A stretch of DNA of 64,000 nucleotides from Kitasatospora sp. GAS204B (GTDB lineage: Bacteria; Actinomycetota; Actinomycetes; Streptomycetales; Streptomycetaceae): NCBI RefSeq assembly GCF_029892155.1, contig NZ_JARZAG010000020.1, forward strand, positions 109,508 through 173,507. Reading direction: 5' to 3'. Positions 52,529-61,780 of this stretch are shown here, piece after piece. A program made the translations under genes and the position numbers. Numbering within the stretch: position 1 is the stretch's first letter; each line of letters begins with the position of its first letter. The notes under the pieces are model-generated. The model was given only the letters and a program-made list of their open reading frames with translations. It was not told the DNA's origin and did no database searches.

Positions 52529-53191
52529 ATGTCGAACGTTCCTGCCGCCCCCGCGACCCCCCGCCGCGACCAGATCCGCCGGGAAGCGGCTCGGCTCTTC
52601 GCCGCGCGCGGATTCCTGGGCGTCGGAGTGGACGAGATCGGCAAGGCGGTGGGCATCAGCGGCCCCGGGCTCTACCGGCACTTCTCCGGCAAGGACGCCA
52701 TGCTCGCCGACCTGCTGGTCGGGATCAGCGAGCGGCTGCTGGACGAGGGTCGCCGCCGGGCCGGGACGGCGGGCGGACCGCAGGCCGCGCTCGACGCGTT
52801 GATCAGCGGGCATGTCGACTTCGCGCTGGACGACCCCGACCTGATCACGCTGCACGATCGCGAGCTGCTCCACCTCAAGGAGGAGGACCGCCGCCGGGTC
52901 CGCCGGCTGCAGCGCGGTTACGTCGAGCTCTGGGTGGAAGTCGTCCGGGCCGCGTTTCCCGAGCTGGCCGAGACCGAGGCCGAGTCGGCTGCGCGGGCGG
53001 CCGTGCACGCGGTGTTCGGGCTGCTCAACTCCACTCCGCACAGCATCGGCCTGCGCTCGACCGGCCCGGGGAAGTCGACCGGCGACCGGGCGGTCCTGCT
53101 GCCGCGCCCCGAGATGGCGGCCCTGCTGCACCGGCTGGCCCACGGCGCCTTCACGGCGGCCGCGGACGGCTGGGCGCCGGCGCAGGCCTAG
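52529..53191 (+). CDS. TetR-family regulator of the leucine/isovalerate cluster
   Basis: A 220-residue repressor. Helix-turn-helix: RRDQIRREAARLFAARGFLGVGVDEIGKAVGISGPGLYRHFSGKDAMLADLL, residues about 12-62. The C-terminal half is helical, with no recognised ligand site. Its position, divergent from the carboxylase beta gene across a perfect dyad, makes it the likely repressor of the cluster and itself, with an acyl-CoA as plausible inducer. ATG 52529 is favoured over 52520 because the putative -10 TACGAT (52516-52521) would start transcription near 52528, giving a leaderless message. Confidence 0.88.
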   Translation: MSNVPAAPATPRRDQIRREAARLFAARGFLGVGVDEIGKAVGISGPGLYRHFSGKDAMLADLLVGISERLLDEGRRRAGTAGGPQAALDALISGHVDFALDDPDLITLHDRELLHLKEEDRRRVRRLQRGYVELWVEVVRAAFPELAETEAESAARAAVHAVFGLLNSTPHSIGLRSTGPGKSTGDRAVLLPRPEMAALLHRLAHGAFTAAADGWAPAQA

Positions 53192-53521
53192 GGTTCGCGA
53201 GCCCGGCAAGATCCGCCGGACAGCCCTGGCGGAAGCGGCGGCCCGGCCCGCGCCCAGCCGCCGGTCCTACGCCTCCCCCCGCCATCGCCCGCGCCCCTCG
53301 CCCGGTGCCGGCGCGTGCGCGAGCGCGGCCTACCCGATGAGACGTAGGACGAGCGCCCCCGTCTCATCCGCCGTACGACCGGTGCGCCCCCGGCCTCCGA
53401 TGTTGCAGCCTGAAGGGGAAGGAAAAACGACCGCAGGCTGTTGATTCGTGCCAGGTCAGTCAGTTGGCAGTGCCGGTACGTCGTGGACGACCGCCTCACG
53501 AAATGGTTAGTATCCCTAAAT
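53192..53521 (+). promoter_or_regulatory. ABC-exporter upstream region with probable leaderless promoter
   Basis: 330 bp with no convincing gene. A -35-like TGGACG (53484-53489) and -10-like TAGTAT (53508-53513) are 18 bp apart; transcription would begin close to the ATG at 53522, which lacks a ribosome-binding site. Confidence 0.5.
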
Positions 53522-56500
53522 ATGCCTGAGACTCACGGCTCCACCAGGGAGATACCCGCGGCGAACGTCGCCACCCCCGCGAGGCCCGGGTCCACCGCGA
53601 CCCTCACCGCACCCAATCCCCCCGCGTCGGGCACCTCGGACAGCGCCGACGCTGCCGCCACCGCGGCCGAGACCGGCTGGCTGCGCCGGCTGTCCGGTTA
53701 CTGCTGGCGCTACCGGCGCAACTTCCTGCTCTCCTTCGGCGCCTCACTCGGTGGCATGGCGGTCACCGCGCTCGTTCCGCTGGTCACCAAGCTGATCATC
53801 GACGACGTGATCACCACCCACACCCGCGCCCTCATGCCGTGGGCGCTCACGCTCATCCTCGGCGCCGTCCTGGTCTTCGGCTTCACCCAGATCCGCCGTT
53901 ACACCGCCGGCCAGCTCGCCCTCGACGTCCAGCAGGATCTGCGCGCCGACCTGTTCCATTCGCTCACCCGCCTCGACGGGGCGAAGCTGGACCGCCTCGA
54001 CACCGGCCAGGTGGTCAGCCGCGCCACCTCCGACCTCCAGCTGGTGCACGGCCTGCTCTCGATGCTGCCGATGATGACCGGCAACCTGCTGCTCTTCGCG
54101 ATGTCGATCGCCGTGATGCTCTGGCTCTCGCTGCCGCTGACCGTGATCGCACTGGTGATGGGCCCGGTGCTGTGGTGGATCGCGACGCTGAGCCGCAAGC
54201 GGCTCTTCCCCGCGACCTGGGTCGCCCAGCAGGAGGCCGCGGCGGTGGCCGGCGTGGTCGACGCGGCGATCGGCGGCGTGCGGGTGGTCAAGGGCTTCGG
54301 CCAGGAGGCCCAGGAGCTCGACAAGCTGTCGGAGGCCTCGCGGACCCTGTACGGGGCGCGGCTGCGCGCGATCCGGCTCAACAGCCGCTTCACCCCGGCC
54401 CTGCAGGCGATCCCCGCGCTCGGGCAGGTCGCGGTGCTGGCGCTCGGCGGCTGGCTGGCCGTGGACGGCCAGGTCACCCTCGGCACCTTCGTCGCCTTCT
54501 CCACCTACGTGGCCCAGATGACCGGCCCGGTCCGCATGCTGACCATGGTGCTGACGGTCGGCCAGCAGGCCCGCGCCGGTGTCGAGCGGGTCTTCGAGCT
54601 GATCGACGAGCGACCGGAGGTGACCGAGGTGCCCGGCGCCGGCCCGCTGCGGCCGGTCGCGGGCGCCCCGGCCCTGGAGTTCGAGCAGGTCGAGTTCCAC
54701 TATCCGGATCAGGACCGGGACCGGGCCCAGACCTCGACGAACGCCGAGGCCCCCACCGCCGGGACCAGCGCCCATCCCGCTCAAGCCCCCGCCCCCGTGC
54801 TGCACGGCCTCGACCTCCAGGTCGCCCCGGGCGAGACGTTGGCGCTGGTCGGTACGTCCGGCTCGGGCAAGTCCACGCTCGCGCAGCTGATCCCCAGGTT
54901 CTACGACCCGACCGCCGGCACCATCCGGCTCTACGGCCAGGACCTGCGCGAGGTCACCGTCGACTCGATCCGCGCCCTGGTCGGCATCGTGCCCGAGGAC
55001 AGCTTCCTCTTCTCCGACACGGTGCGCTCCAACATCGCCTACGGGCGCCCGGCCGCCAGCGAGCAGGAGGTCGAGGCGGCCGCCCGCGCGGCCCAGGCCG
55101 ACGGGTTCATCCGCGACCTGCCGCACGGCTACGAGACCAAGGTGGGGGAGCAGGGCCTGACCCTCTCGGGCGGCCAGCGCCAGCGGATCGCGCTGGCCCG
55201 CGCCATCCTCGCCGACCCGCAGGTGCTGCTGCTCGACGACGCGACCTCGGCGGTCGACCCGCAGATCGAGGCCGAGATCCACGAGGCGCTGCGCACCGTG
55301 ATGGTCGGCCGGACCACCGTGCTGATCGCCCACCGCCGCTCCACCCTGCAACTCGCGGACCGGATCGCCGTGCTCGATCACGGCCGGCTGCTCGACCTCG
55401 GTACCCACGACGAGTTGGTGGCCCGTTGTCGCCAGTACCGCGCGCTGATCACCGACCCGGAGGCGCTGGCCGGCCACACAGCGGCCGCCGAGCCGGGCGG
55501 TCCGACCATCCCAACCACCTCAGCCATCCCCACCACCCAGCAGAGCCCGACCCCGGCCGCCTCCCCCGCGCCCACCCGCCGAACCGCCGCCCGCCCCGCC
55601 ACCGGCCGCGCCGCGGACCCCGCGCTGCTCGCCCAGGTCGCGGCGCTCGGCCCGGCCACTGACATTCCGGACGTCCCGCTCGCCGCAGCGGCGGCCGGCG
55701 ACCCGGACTTCTCGCTCGGGCGCCTGCTCAAGCCCTTCCGCGGCTTCCTGGCGCTGGCCTTCCTGCTGCTCGCACTGGACGCGGCGGCCGGCCTGGTGGT
55801 CCCGATCCTGATCCGGCACGGCATCGACGACGGTGTCTCCAAGGGCGTGATGGCCGGCATCACCGTGGCCTCGCTGCTCGCGCTGCTGGTGGTCCTGCTC
55901 GACTGGCTGGTGCAGAGTGCCGAGACCAAGGTCAGCGGCCGCACCGGCGAGCGGGTGCTCTACACGCTGCGGCTGAAGATCTTCGCCCACCTCAACCGGC
56001 TCGGCCTGGACTACTACGAGCGCGAGCTGTCCGGCCGGATCATGACCCGGATGACCACCGACGTCGACGCGCTGTCCAGCTTCCTGCAGACCGGCGTGGT
56101 CACTTCGGTGGTCAGCCTGCTGACCTTCTTCGGCATCTTCGCGGCACTGCTGATCATCGATGTCGGCCTGGGGCTGACGGTCTTCACCGTGCTCCCGCTG
56201 CTGGCCGTGGCCACCGTGGTGTTCCGCCGAAAGTCGGTACGGCAGTACGAGGCCTCGCGCGAGCTGATCAGCACGGTCAACGCGGACCTGCAGGAGAACG
56301 TCGCGGGGATGCGGATCGTCCAGGCGTTCCGTCGCGAGGACGACACCAGGGCGCGCTTCGTCCAGCGGGGCCGTGCCTACCGCGACGCTCGCGCCCGGGC
56401 GCAGCTGTACATATCGCTCTACTTCCCGTTCGTCCAGTTCCTCTCCAGCGTCGCCGCTGCCCTGGTGCTGATCTCCGGCGCCTCCCGGGTGAACGCCGGC

Positions 56501-57490
56501 ACGCTCACGGTCGGTGCGCTGGTCGCCTACCTGCTGTACATCGACCTGTTCTTCGCTCCGGTGAACCAGCTGTCACAGATCTTCGACGGTTACCAGCAGG
56601 CGGCCGTGGGCCTGGGCCGGATCCGTCAGCTGCTGCGGACCCCGACCAGCACTCCCGAGGCCGCCGACCCGGTGCCGGCCGAGCGGCTGCGCGGCGAGAT
56701 CCACTTCGACGGCGTCGGCTTCGCCTACAACGGCGGCGGCGAGGACAGCCCCGAGGTGCTCAGCGGCATCGACCTGCGGATCCCGGCCGGCCAGACGGTC
56801 GCGCTGGTGGGTGAGACCGGCGCCGGCAAGTCCACCCTGGTCAAGCTGGTCGCCCGGTTCTACGACGCGACCGCCGGCACGGTGCGTATCGACGGCACCG
56901 ACGTGACCCGCTACCGCCTGGCGGACTACCGTCACCGGCTCGGTGTCGTGCCGCAGGAGGCATACCTGTTCGCCGGCACGGTCCGGGACGCGATCGCCTA
57001 CGGCCGGCCCGAGGCGAGTGACGAGCAGGTCGAGGCAGCCGCCCGGGCGGTCGGCGCACACCAGATGATCACCACGCTGTCCGGTGGCTACCAGCACGAG
57101 GTGGCCGGCCGCGGCCGCAATCTGTCGGCGGGTCAGCGGCAGCTGATCGCGCTCGCCCGGGCCGAACTGGTGGACCCGGACATCCTGCTGCTCGACGAAG
57201 CCACCGCGGCCCTCGACCTGGCCACCGAGCTGGCCGTCAACCACGCCTCCGACCGGCTGCGCGACGGCCGCCCCGACCGCCCGGGTGGCCGCACCACCCT
57301 GGTCATCGCGCACCGGCTGACCACCGCGGAGCGCGCGGACCGGGTGGTCGTGCTGGACCACGGCAAGGTGGTGGAGGACGGTACCCACGCCGAGCTGCTC
57401 AAGGCTGACGGGGCGTACGCCCGGCTCTGGCGCGCGTTTGTCGCCGAGGGCCACCGTCGCGAGCCGGTCCCGGCGGAAGTGACGGGCTGA
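53522..57490 (+). CDS. Fused ABC exporter (two complete TMD-NBD halves)
   Basis: A 1322-residue protein containing two exporter halves in one chain. Half 1: six-helix membrane domain (about 55-350) and nucleotide-binding domain with GTSGSGKST (about 443), LSGGQRQRIALARAI and LLLDDATSAVD (about 568). Half 2 has GETGAGKST (about 1097), LSAGQRQLIALARAEL and LLLDEATAALD (about 1221). The catalytic Glu is Asp in half 1 and Glu in half 2, the asymmetry typical of heterodimeric exporters. An Ala/Pro/Thr-rich linker of ~100 residues joins them. Substrate likely a drug, lipid or peptide. ATG 53522 appears leaderless. Confidence 0.92.
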   Translation: MPETHGSTREIPAANVATPARPGSTATLTAPNPPASGTSDSADAAATAAETGWLRRLSGYCWRYRRNFLLSFGASLGGMAVTALVPLVTKLIIDDVITTHTRALMPWALTLILGAVLVFGFTQIRRYTAGQLALDVQQDLRADLFHSLTRLDGAKLDRLDTGQVVSRATSDLQLVHGLLSMLPMMTGNLLLFAMSIAVMLWLSLPLTVIALVMGPVLWWIATLSRKRLFPATWVAQQEAAAVAGVVDAAIGGVRVVKGFGQEAQELDKLSEASRTLYGARLRAIRLNSRFTPALQAIPALGQVAVLALGGWLAVDGQVTLGTFVAFSTYVAQMTGPVRMLTMVLTVGQQARAGVERVFELIDERPEVTEVPGAGPLRPVAGAPALEFEQVEFHYPDQDRDRAQTSTNAEAPTAGTSAHPAQAPAPVLHGLDLQVAPGETLALVGTSGSGKSTLAQLIPRFYDPTAGTIRLYGQDLREVTVDSIRALVGIVPEDSFLFSDTVRSNIAYGRPAASEQEVEAAARAAQADGFIRDLPHGYETKVGEQGLTLSGGQRQRIALARAILADPQVLLLDDATSAVDPQIEAEIHEALRTVMVGRTTVLIAHRRSTLQLADRIAVLDHGRLLDLGTHDELVARCRQYRALITDPEALAGHTAAAEPGGPTIPTTSAIPTTQQSPTPAASPAPTRRTAARPATGRAADPALLAQVAALGPATDIPDVPLAAAAAGDPDFSLGRLLKPFRGFLALAFLLLALDAAAGLVVPILIRHGIDDGVSKGVMAGITVASLLALLVVLLDWLVQSAETKVSGRTGERVLYTLRLKIFAHLNRLGLDYYERELSGRIMTRMTTDVDALSSFLQTGVVTSVVSLLTFFGIFAALLIIDVGLGLTVFTVLPLLAVATVVFRRKSVRQYEASRELISTVNADLQENVAGMRIVQAFRREDDTRARFVQRGRAYRDARARAQLYISLYFPFVQFLSSVAAALVLISGASRVNAGTLTVGALVAYLLYIDLFFAPVNQLSQIFDGYQQAAVGLGRIRQLLRTPTSTPEAADPVPAERLRGEIHFDGVGFAYNGGGEDSPEVLSGIDLRIPAGQTVALVGETGAGKSTLVKLVARFYDATAGTVRIDGTDVTRYRLADYRHRLGVVPQEAYLFAGTVRDAIAYGRPEASDEQVEAAARAVGAHQMITTLSGGYQHEVAGRGRNLSAGQRQLIALARAELVDPDILLLDEATAALDLATELAVNHASDRLRDGRPDRPGGRTTLVIAHRLTTAERADRVVVLDHGKVVEDGTHAELLKADGAYARLWRAFVAEGHRREPVPAEVTG

Positions 57491-57595
57491 ATCGACCGAT
57501 CGGCCTAATCGACTTCCTGTGCAGCTCTCGCGCAAAGGGTCGTTCGAGGACGGACCGATTTCGAGCGTGAGCCAACTAGGTTGACTCAGGGCCAT

Positions 57596-57628
57596 CGGGG
57601 CGCCACCTGGTACAGGGGTGGCGCCCCG
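57596..57628 (+). terminator. Terminator after the ABC exporter
   Basis: CGGGGCGCCACC and its complement with a 9-nt loop form a strong stem about 105 nt after the stop codon and 84 nt before the next start. Confidence 0.8.
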
Positions 57629-57711
57629 AGCTGGTAGACAAGCGGGGCGACCGCGCGGACCGCGGTAACGCGACCTCCCCCGTACCACCCTCAGGTCGAG
57701 AGGCCCTGCCC

Positions 57712-59217
57712 ATGTCTTCGCGCGCCCGCGAGGCGGGGCGCAGCACTGCGCACCACACTCCACCCTCCTTCACCGGCCCCGCCGGCACTCCTGGCCCCGC
57801 CGGCACCCCCGATGCCCCCGGTCCTGCCGAGCAAGTCGCCACCGCCACGGTCAGCACCGTCGCCACGGTCACCGCCGCTGCCGCCATCGGTGCCGGCCGC
57901 ACCCTCGCCATGACGCCGCACGTGCCACTGGTGCCGCTGGCCGCCCTGTTCACGGTCGGCTACCTGCCGGCCTGCCTGGTCCCCACCATCGCCACCCGCC
58001 TCATCGGCGACTTCGGCCTGACGGCCACTCAGGCCGGCTCGGTCGGCAGCGCGTTGCTGCTCGCCTCGGCCGCCGCCGGTATCGCCCTGGCCGGCCGCGT
58101 CGCCGCGATCGGCCCGGCCCGCCTGGCCCGCGCCGGACTGACCTTGCTCACCTGCGGTTTCACCCTCGCCGCCGTCGCGCCCGACGGGGCGGTGCCGCTG
58201 CTGGTGGCCGGCTGCCTGCTCGGCGGCCTCGGCGCCGGAACGGCTTCCGCCGTGGCGGGAACGGGCGTCGCGGCCGCAGCCGATCCGCACCGCGCCCCGG
58301 TGCTCGCCCTGCTGGTCACCTCGGCCGTCGCGGCCGGCCTCTACCTGCTGCTGCCCCGGCTGGGCGATTCGCACGCCATGCCGTTCCTGGCGCTCGCGGC
58401 GCTCGGGCCGTTGGCCCGACCACTGCTGGCCTCGCTGCCCGGCAGCACGACGACCGGCCCCGCGCTCCAACCCGGACCGACCTCCGCACCCGCATCGGTA
58501 CCCGCACCCCCACCCACTGCCGCCTGCGGGCTGCCGCACCGCGCCGCCGGTCTGCTGCTGGCCGCGACCACGGTGTTCTGGGCGGTCGCGCAGAACGCGC
58601 TCTGGGGCGTCAGCGGGCAGATCGGGTTGCACCAGGTCGGTTTCTCGGAGCGCGAGCTCGGTCTGGTCTTCGCGGTGGCCCTGGCCGGTGGGTTGTTCGG
58701 TGTCCTGGCCTCTGCGGCGCTCGGCAACCGGATCGGCCGGGCGCTGCCGCTCGGCCTCGGCACCGCGGCGATCGCGGGCTGCGTCGCGGTGAGCGCCGCC
58801 GCCCGCTCGGCGACCGGATTCGCCGGCGGCGAGGTGCTCTGGAACGCGCTGTACCCGCTCGTGTTGACGTACCTGATCGGGCTGGCGGCCGAGCTGGACC
58901 CGGCCGGGCGGTGGACCGTCCTGGTCGGCTCGGCCTCCGCCTTCGGCGTCGCGTGCGGGCCGCTGACCGGCGCGACGCTGCTCGTCGACCTCGGCTGCCC
59001 ACGGCTGGCGGCGGTGCTCGGTGGCACGCTGCTGCTCACCGCCGGGCCGCTGGTGCTGCTGGCCCGCGCCTTCGGGACGCCGCCGGGCCCACCGGCCGCG
59101 GCGGTCCCGCTTCCCACCCCGCGCAGCCCCGATCCGTGCACGCCGGACCCGTGCACGGCGGATCCGAGCACTCCCGAGCCGCGCCCGCCCGATCCGGTGG
59201 CGGCCAGTGCCGCGTGA
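57712..59217 (+). CDS. MFS transporter
   Basis: A 501-residue permease with about twelve hydrophobic segments from residue 70 onward (PLVPLAALFTVGYLPACLVPTIATRLIGDFGLTATQAGSVGSALLLASAAAGIALAG). An Ala/Thr/Pro-rich head of ~65 residues and a C-terminal tail of repeated PDPCTPDPCTADPST-like units are unusual for the family. A later start, such as ATG 57910, would remove most of the head. Substrate unknown. It is separated from the ABC gene by a terminator, so it is probably transcribed alone. Confidence 0.8.
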   Translation: MSSRAREAGRSTAHHTPPSFTGPAGTPGPAGTPDAPGPAEQVATATVSTVATVTAAAAIGAGRTLAMTPHVPLVPLAALFTVGYLPACLVPTIATRLIGDFGLTATQAGSVGSALLLASAAAGIALAGRVAAIGPARLARAGLTLLTCGFTLAAVAPDGAVPLLVAGCLLGGLGAGTASAVAGTGVAAAADPHRAPVLALLVTSAVAAGLYLLLPRLGDSHAMPFLALAALGPLARPLLASLPGSTTTGPALQPGPTSAPASVPAPPPTAACGLPHRAAGLLLAATTVFWAVAQNALWGVSGQIGLHQVGFSERELGLVFAVALAGGLFGVLASAALGNRIGRALPLGLGTAAIAGCVAVSAAARSATGFAGGEVLWNALYPLVLTYLIGLAAELDPAGRWTVLVGSASAFGVACGPLTGATLLVDLGCPRLAAVLGGTLLLTAGPLVLLARAFGTPPGPPAAAVPLPTPRSPDPCTPDPCTADPSTPEPRPPDPVAASAA

Positions 59218-59268
59218 CGGACGGTCGGCCAAGGTGGCGCGAGCGTCGCCGGTCCGCCGGCGGGCGGC

Positions 59269-60249
59269 TCAGGTGGAGATCAACGAGGAGAGCAGCCCGG
59301 ACACCTCCGTGCCGCGCGGCAGGTCGCTCACCTGCCCGTCCCCGACCTCGACCACCATCCACCCGCTGCCATCGGCGAGCAGCGCGAGGTCGGTGGTGAC
59401 GAACCGGCAGCCCAGAGCGCGGACCAGCGAACGCACCTGGGTCAGGTCGGGGGCCGGGAACACCTCGGGGGTGTCGGGGTGCGGCCCGGTCAGCACGGGC
59501 TCGCCGTCCACCCACCAGACCCGCGCCTCGGCCGCCCGCCCGGGGATGGCGGCGGCCGTCGTCATCTTGGCCCCGGCCCCGCCTCTGGCGCGGGCGCCGA
59601 CGCCGGTTCTGCTGCCGACCGCGTCCCGGACCCGCCCTCCACCGGTCGCCGCCGGCGCGGCGAAGGCGTGGAACCGCCGCAGCACCACACCGCCGGCCAG
59701 GAACTCGCCCTGCAACTCGACGAAGCGGTCCACCACCCGGGCCACCGCCGGCAGGTCGGCGAGGTCGGGGACGAAGCAGGCCTCGTGCCACTCGTCCTTG
59801 CGGGACTTCACATAGTCCTTGACGATGGCAGGTCCGTGCCCGCCCAACCGGGCCACCGCCTCGGCCAGTTCGGCCGGGCCGTGTTCGGCGGCCAGCCAGA
59901 CGCTGTCCGGCGTGGCGCCCTCGAAGGTGCTGTACCAGCCGGGCAGTTCATGGGCGACGGCGTAGGCAGCCGCGCTGGTCAGCAGGTTGCAGCCGCGATC
60001 CGCGAGGGCGTCCACGAAGGCCGCGTACGCCGCGACCGGCAGCATCCAGCCGCGATACCAGGCCGGACCGATCCTGGCGGGAACCCGGCGAACGGCCTCG
60101 GCGGGGTCCCCGGCGAGCAGCGCGTCGTGGTCGACCAACGCGGTCTCGCCGCCCAGCCCGCGGACCAGCTGGGCCTCGTAGGAGTAGTGCGGGTCGACGC
60201 GCCGGGGATTCAGCGGATCCTGCGGCAACAGGATGGTCGGGGCTGGCAT
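59269..60249 (-). CDS. ATP-grasp-like protein (DUF4343 type)
   Basis: A 326-residue protein. N-terminal PTILLPQDPLNPRRVDPHYSYEAQLVRGLGGETALVDHDALL, a central helical segment with GPAIVKDYVKSRKDEWHEACFVPDLADL resembling the ATP-grasp lysine and hinge region, then VVLRRFHAF and C-terminal CRFVTTDLALLADGSGWMVVEVGDGQVSDLP with the metal-binding D...E of ATP-grasp folds. An ~40-residue Arg/Gly/Ala-rich insert lies between. It may ligate a carboxylate to an amine or thiol; substrate unknown. ATG 60249; the upstream frame is basic and unconserved-looking. Confidence 0.7.
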   Translation of the reverse strand: MPAPTILLPQDPLNPRRVDPHYSYEAQLVRGLGGETALVDHDALLAGDPAEAVRRVPARIGPAWYRGWMLPVAAYAAFVDALADRGCNLLTSAAAYAVAHELPGWYSTFEGATPDSVWLAAEHGPAELAEAVARLGGHGPAIVKDYVKSRKDEWHEACFVPDLADLPAVARVVDRFVELQGEFLAGGVVLRRFHAFAAPAATGGGRVRDAVGSRTGVGARARGGAGAKMTTAAAIPGRAAEARVWWVDGEPVLTGPHPDTPEVFPAPDLTQVRSLVRALGCRFVTTDLALLADGSGWMVVEVGDGQVSDLPRGTEVSGLLSSLIST

Positions 60250-60447
60250 GGGCCACAGGGTAGCGGCGGACCACGCTCCGGTCCGTGGCTTTGACCGCTC
60301 CGCGCGTCGGGCGCGCGCGGTCACCGGCGCGCTGAGGAGTGCGTCGGGAGCACGGAAGGGCGCGGCAGCGCGAGCGAGCGGCGGTGACTGCGCCGCTCGC
60401 GCCGTTCCGCGCCCCGCGCCCTCGCAGTGCCCGGGCCCGCCGACGGC

Positions 60448-61461
60448 TCAGCCGCGCCGGCGCCGACCGCCCCCGTGATCAGGGGTCACCTGCCACTCCC
60501 GGGGGCGCAGTTCGCGGTCGTGCAGCGCATCGAAGTTGATCAGCACGGTCAACTCGGCTCGGCCGAGCTCCTCATAGCTCAACCCGGTGGCGGCGAGAAG
60601 TAACTCGGTCGGCACCGAGATCGCGATCGACGGACGCCAGGATGGCAGCACGGCCAGCGTGGTGCCCCGGCCGACCCGGATCAGCTGCGCGGTGACCCGG
60701 CGAAAGCGCTGCTCCGCCGCCCGCCCGACCGATCCCGGCACCGCCCGGCGACCGCCGATCAGGATGCCCAGCGGTGGCTCGGGTGCCGTGGACACCCCGA
60801 CCGCCTCGCTGCCGGCTGTCTCGTTGCCGACCGTTCCACTGTCGACCGCCGCACTGCCGACCGCTGCGGCGGGGCCTGCCGCCGCGACGGCCTCCGGGCT
60901 CGCCGCACGGGACTCGACGGTGTCCGGTGCCCCGGGCCGGAGCACTGTCCGCCGTGCCGGTGCCGGCCGGCGGATCCTCGGGCGTGGGCGGGCCGGCGAC
61001 GGCCGCCAGGTGTCATCGATCCCGGTCGCGCCCTCGCCCGAGTCCGGACTTGTCCGGTCGCCGAACTCCGCTGCCGGCTCACCGTCAGTCAGTGCCTCCA
61101 CCAGGCCGTCCCGCGGCGCCGGGACGTCCCCCGCGGGTCCGATGGTGGTCGACCGAGCCGGCCGCTCGGCCGTCGGGTCGGCCCCGGCCAGCGCCAGCAG
61201 TTGCTCGACCTCGGCCACCGACTGGTGGCTGGCCGTCGCCAAGTCCAGGAGCTCGGCGCCCTGCTCGTAGGCGGTCCGCAGCCGCGAGGCCAACCCTGCG
61301 CGGAGGTTGGCGGTCGTCGCGGCGCCAGGGTCACGGGGCACCGGATCCGCCGCGTTCGCCGGCTCGCCGGCCCTCGGCGGGCAGACCTGCGGCAACTCGG
61401 CCGTCGTCTCACCGGCCGGGCGTTGGTTCGGTGTGTCCATCGGTATGAACGACGAGCTCAT
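60448..61461 (-). CDS. Helix-turn-helix domain protein of unknown role
   Basis: A 337-residue protein. Residues about 45-90 (LRAGLASRLRTAYEQGAELLDLATASHQSVAEVEQLLALAG) look like a helix-turn-helix of the resolvase/sigma-4 type. A long Pro/Ala/Thr/Gly-rich linker follows, and the C-terminal ~110 residues form a folded domain (PLGILIGGRRAVPGSVGRAAEQRFRRVTAQLIRVGRGTTLAVLPSWRPSIAISVPTELLLAATGLSYEEL). ATG 61461 has GGAGG 9 nt upstream. I do not recognise the family; a DNA-binding regulator is the best guess. Confidence 0.65.
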   Translation of the reverse strand: MSSSFIPMDTPNQRPAGETTAELPQVCPPRAGEPANAADPVPRDPGAATTANLRAGLASRLRTAYEQGAELLDLATASHQSVAEVEQLLALAGADPTAERPARSTTIGPAGDVPAPRDGLVEALTDGEPAAEFGDRTSPDSGEGATGIDDTWRPSPARPRPRIRRPAPARRTVLRPGAPDTVESRAASPEAVAAAGPAAAVGSAAVDSGTVGNETAGSEAVGVSTAPEPPLGILIGGRRAVPGSVGRAAEQRFRRVTAQLIRVGRGTTLAVLPSWRPSIAISVPTELLLAATGLSYEELGRAELTVLINFDALHDRELRPREWQVTPDHGGGRRRRG

Positions 61462-61780
61462 CGGTGAGGTCCTCCGGTGTACAGTCCGCCCGAATCCTGC
61501 CGTACCGGAGGGGGAACGTCCATGGGATCGCACAACGAACCACAGGTGTCCTGCGGACCTCCAGCGGGTGGAACCCGCTTCAGACAGGCAGATGTTCGCC
61601 AAGTCCCTTTCCAATGACGCAAACTGACAATCAGTTGATGATATGGCTCATAGAACTCTCATCTGTGCGTGACTCTTTGACCAGTGAAGAGTGTCGCTAG
61701 GACGACAATGTGATCAGAAGGCGCGACCGCCCGGCGCCGGGCCCACGTGGCCGGCCGCTGCTCACCTGGAGGACGGACAG
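61462..61780. promoter_or_regulatory. Divergent promoter region with a 15-bp dyad
   Basis: 319 bp between the HTH gene and the S66 peptidase gene. AACTGA-CAA-TCAGTT (61622-61636) is a perfect dyad in an AT-richer patch (61600-61700) that also contains a TTGACC -35-like hexamer at 61678-61683. No gene seen. Confidence 0.45.
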
